From assembly GCA_031257955.1 (NCBI GenBank), contig JAIRNQ010000274.1:1-5324 (forward strand): a stretch of DNA of 5,324 nt. Reading direction: 5' to 3'. A program made the position numbers and the translations under genes. The notes beneath the pieces were generated by a model, which was given only the letters and a program-made list of their open reading frames with translations, was not told the DNA's origin and made no database searches. This document shows, in pieces, positions 4,473 to 5,324 of the stretch (the first letter of the stretch is position 1; each line of letters begins with the position of its first letter). This DNA is from Deltaproteobacteria bacterium (GTDB taxonomy: Bacteria > Desulfobacterota > Desulfarculia > Adiutricales > Adiutricaceae).

Positions 4473-5324
4473 ATGTCTAAATCGGGCTTAAATAACGTTC
4501 AAAACAATTCGGATTCATTGCGGGTTCATCTGGTTTCCTTAGGCTGCCCAAAAAATCTGGTGGATAGCGAACGCCTCATGGCCGCCACCCAGACCCTGGG
4601 ATTTAGGGCCACCCTGGAACCGGAAGAGGCCGACCTTCTGGTGGTTAACACCTGCGCCTTCATCCAGGCGGCCACGGAAGAGGCCATCGCCGCCATAATG
4701 GACATGGCCGCCAGAAAAAAACCGGGCGCTAGGCTGGCCGTGGTGGGCTGCTTGGCTTCCCGTTACGGGAGCGAGCTTTCCGGGAACCTGCCCGAGGCCG
4801 ATCTAATCATGGCCCCCGAGGGTTACCTGGGCTTTATCGATAAACTGGCCGCTTGGTACGACCTGGCCCACCCCAAGGCCGGGCCCCAAAGCGGACATTT
4901 GGCCGGTACCAGAGCCGGTAGCCAAGATGGGGCTTGGTCTGATACTAGAACCGGTAGCCAGGGTGGAGCTTGGGCCGGGTTCCAAAGCGGGTATTTGGCC
5001 GGCGACAAGTTTGGCGTCGTAGGCCAAGGCTTCAGTGAGGCTTTTGGTCCCGAAGCCTTTCGTGGTCCCTTTGAGACCTGGGCCAGGTATCCAGGGACGC
5101 CGCCTTGGCGCTCTTGGCTCAAGATCGCCGAGGGTTGCGATAACCGTTGTTCCTATTGTCTGATACCCTCCCTGAGGGGTCCGCTGAAACTTAGAAGCCT
5201 TGGGGAGCTCCTGGCCGAGGCCGAGAAGCTGGCCGGGGCCGGGGTTAAAGAACTGACTTTGGTGGCCCAGGACCTGACCGCCTGGTCCGACCGGGACAAG
5301 GGTTTGCCAGATTTGGCGCGGGCT
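4473..5324 (+). CDS. rimO: Ribosomal protein S12 methylthiotransferase RimO (5' part; runs off the window)
   Basis: RimO is a radical-SAM enzyme that adds a methylthio group to an aspartate of ribosomal protein S12 (D89 in E. coli) using two [4Fe-4S] clusters. The first 284 residues are present. The MTTase domain (about 18-130) begins with VSLGCPKNLVDSE, the RimO-type opening that separates it from MiaB, and supplies cluster cysteines C25, C61 (NTC) and C93 (VGC). The radical-SAM domain begins at LKIAEGC, with C222, C226 and C229 forming CxxxCxxC. E. coli has about 68 residues between the third and fourth cysteines; here there are 129, so roughly 60 residues are inserted, mostly low-complexity. 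The rest of the radical-SAM barrel and the TRAM domain lie beyond 5324. The start is the ATG at 4473, which lacks a clear Shine-Dalgarno sequence; TTG at 4518 is the alternative. A separate promoter is likely upstream. Confidence 0.93.
   Translation, partial: MSKSGLNNVQNNSDSLRVHLVSLGCPKNLVDSERLMAATQTLGFRATLEPEEADLLVVNTCAFIQAATEEAIAAIMDMAARKKPGARLAVVGCLASRYGSELSGNLPEADLIMAPEGYLGFIDKLAAWYDLAHPKAGPQSGHLAGTRAGSQDGAWSDTRTGSQGGAWAGFQSGYLAGDKFGVVGQGFSEAFGPEAFRGPFETWARYPGTPPWRSWLKIAEGCDNRCSYCLIPSLRGPLKLRSLGELLAEAEKLAGAGVKELTLVAQDLTAWSDRDKGLPDLARA
4887..5003 (+). repeat. Nested direct repeats inside rimO
   Basis: Two 30-bp copies (4908-4937 and 4944-4973, period 36, five mismatches) encode TRAGSQDGAW and TRTGSQGGAW. 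They are bracketed by two further copies (4887-4907 and 4983-5003) encoding QSGHLAG and QSGYLAG. The arrangement A-B-B'-A' is entirely in frame and lies in the linker between the MTTase and radical-SAM domains, where other RimO proteins have little sequence. Confidence 0.75.

Noticed and set aside
4803..5122. Two repeat-rich - strand frames opposite rimO
   Set aside because: They are shadows of the repeated rimO insert, and the + strand carries the conserved RimO domains on both sides.
1..5324. Search for tRNA genes, CRISPR arrays, transposase genes and attachment sites
   Set aside because: No cloverleaf with a GGTTCRA-type T-arm, no regularly spaced repeats with unique spacers, and no transposase motif was seen.

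Overview
The window reads as a bacterial chromosome segment with GC-rich genes separated by AT-rich or low-complexity spacers. All confident genes are on the + strand. RimO is a bacterial enzyme, and a lipobox protein plus a CvpA-type membrane protein suit a Gram-negative cell. Codon style (GCC, CTG, CCC/CCG, GGC/GGG) and gene content would fit a deltaproteobacterial (Desulfobacterota-like) genome, but that placement is an impression, not a demonstration.

Layout: 1-171 holds no gene I can identify. An extended -10 promoter (172-180) and a leader ending in a strong hairpin beside a good Shine-Dalgarno sequence lead into an unrecognised 199-residue lipoprotein (276-875). An AT-rich spacer with a long dyad and a weak promoter candidate precedes an unrecognised small acidic protein (989-1273), whose stop codon lies in the loop of a perfect 8-bp hairpin. 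A gene-poor stretch of about 950 bp follows (1274-2219). It contains a UNCG-type hairpin, short degenerate direct repeats and palindromes, but no convincing ORF. Next come cvpA (2220-3065) and mazG (3062-4315), translationally coupled through an ATGA overlap. An AT-rich promoter spacer (4316-4472) then leads to rimO (4473 to beyond the window end).

The recognised genes are housekeeping: CvpA is an inner-membrane protein, MazG hydrolyses non-canonical or excess NTPs, and RimO is the radical-SAM methylthiotransferase for ribosomal protein S12. What stands out is that all three carry extra low-complexity sequence outside their conserved cores. CvpA has a Pro/Thr/Ala linker and an added C-terminal module. 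MazG has a Lys/Pro/Ala-rich N-terminal extension and a C-terminal tail of four 54-bp tandem repeats. RimO has an insertion of roughly 60 residues, built from nested repeats, between its MTTase and radical-SAM domains. I found no defence locus, mobile element, CRISPR array, tRNA or rRNA. The most interesting signals are these repeat-derived insertions, the structured spacer at 1274-2219, and the leader hairpin of the lipoprotein gene.
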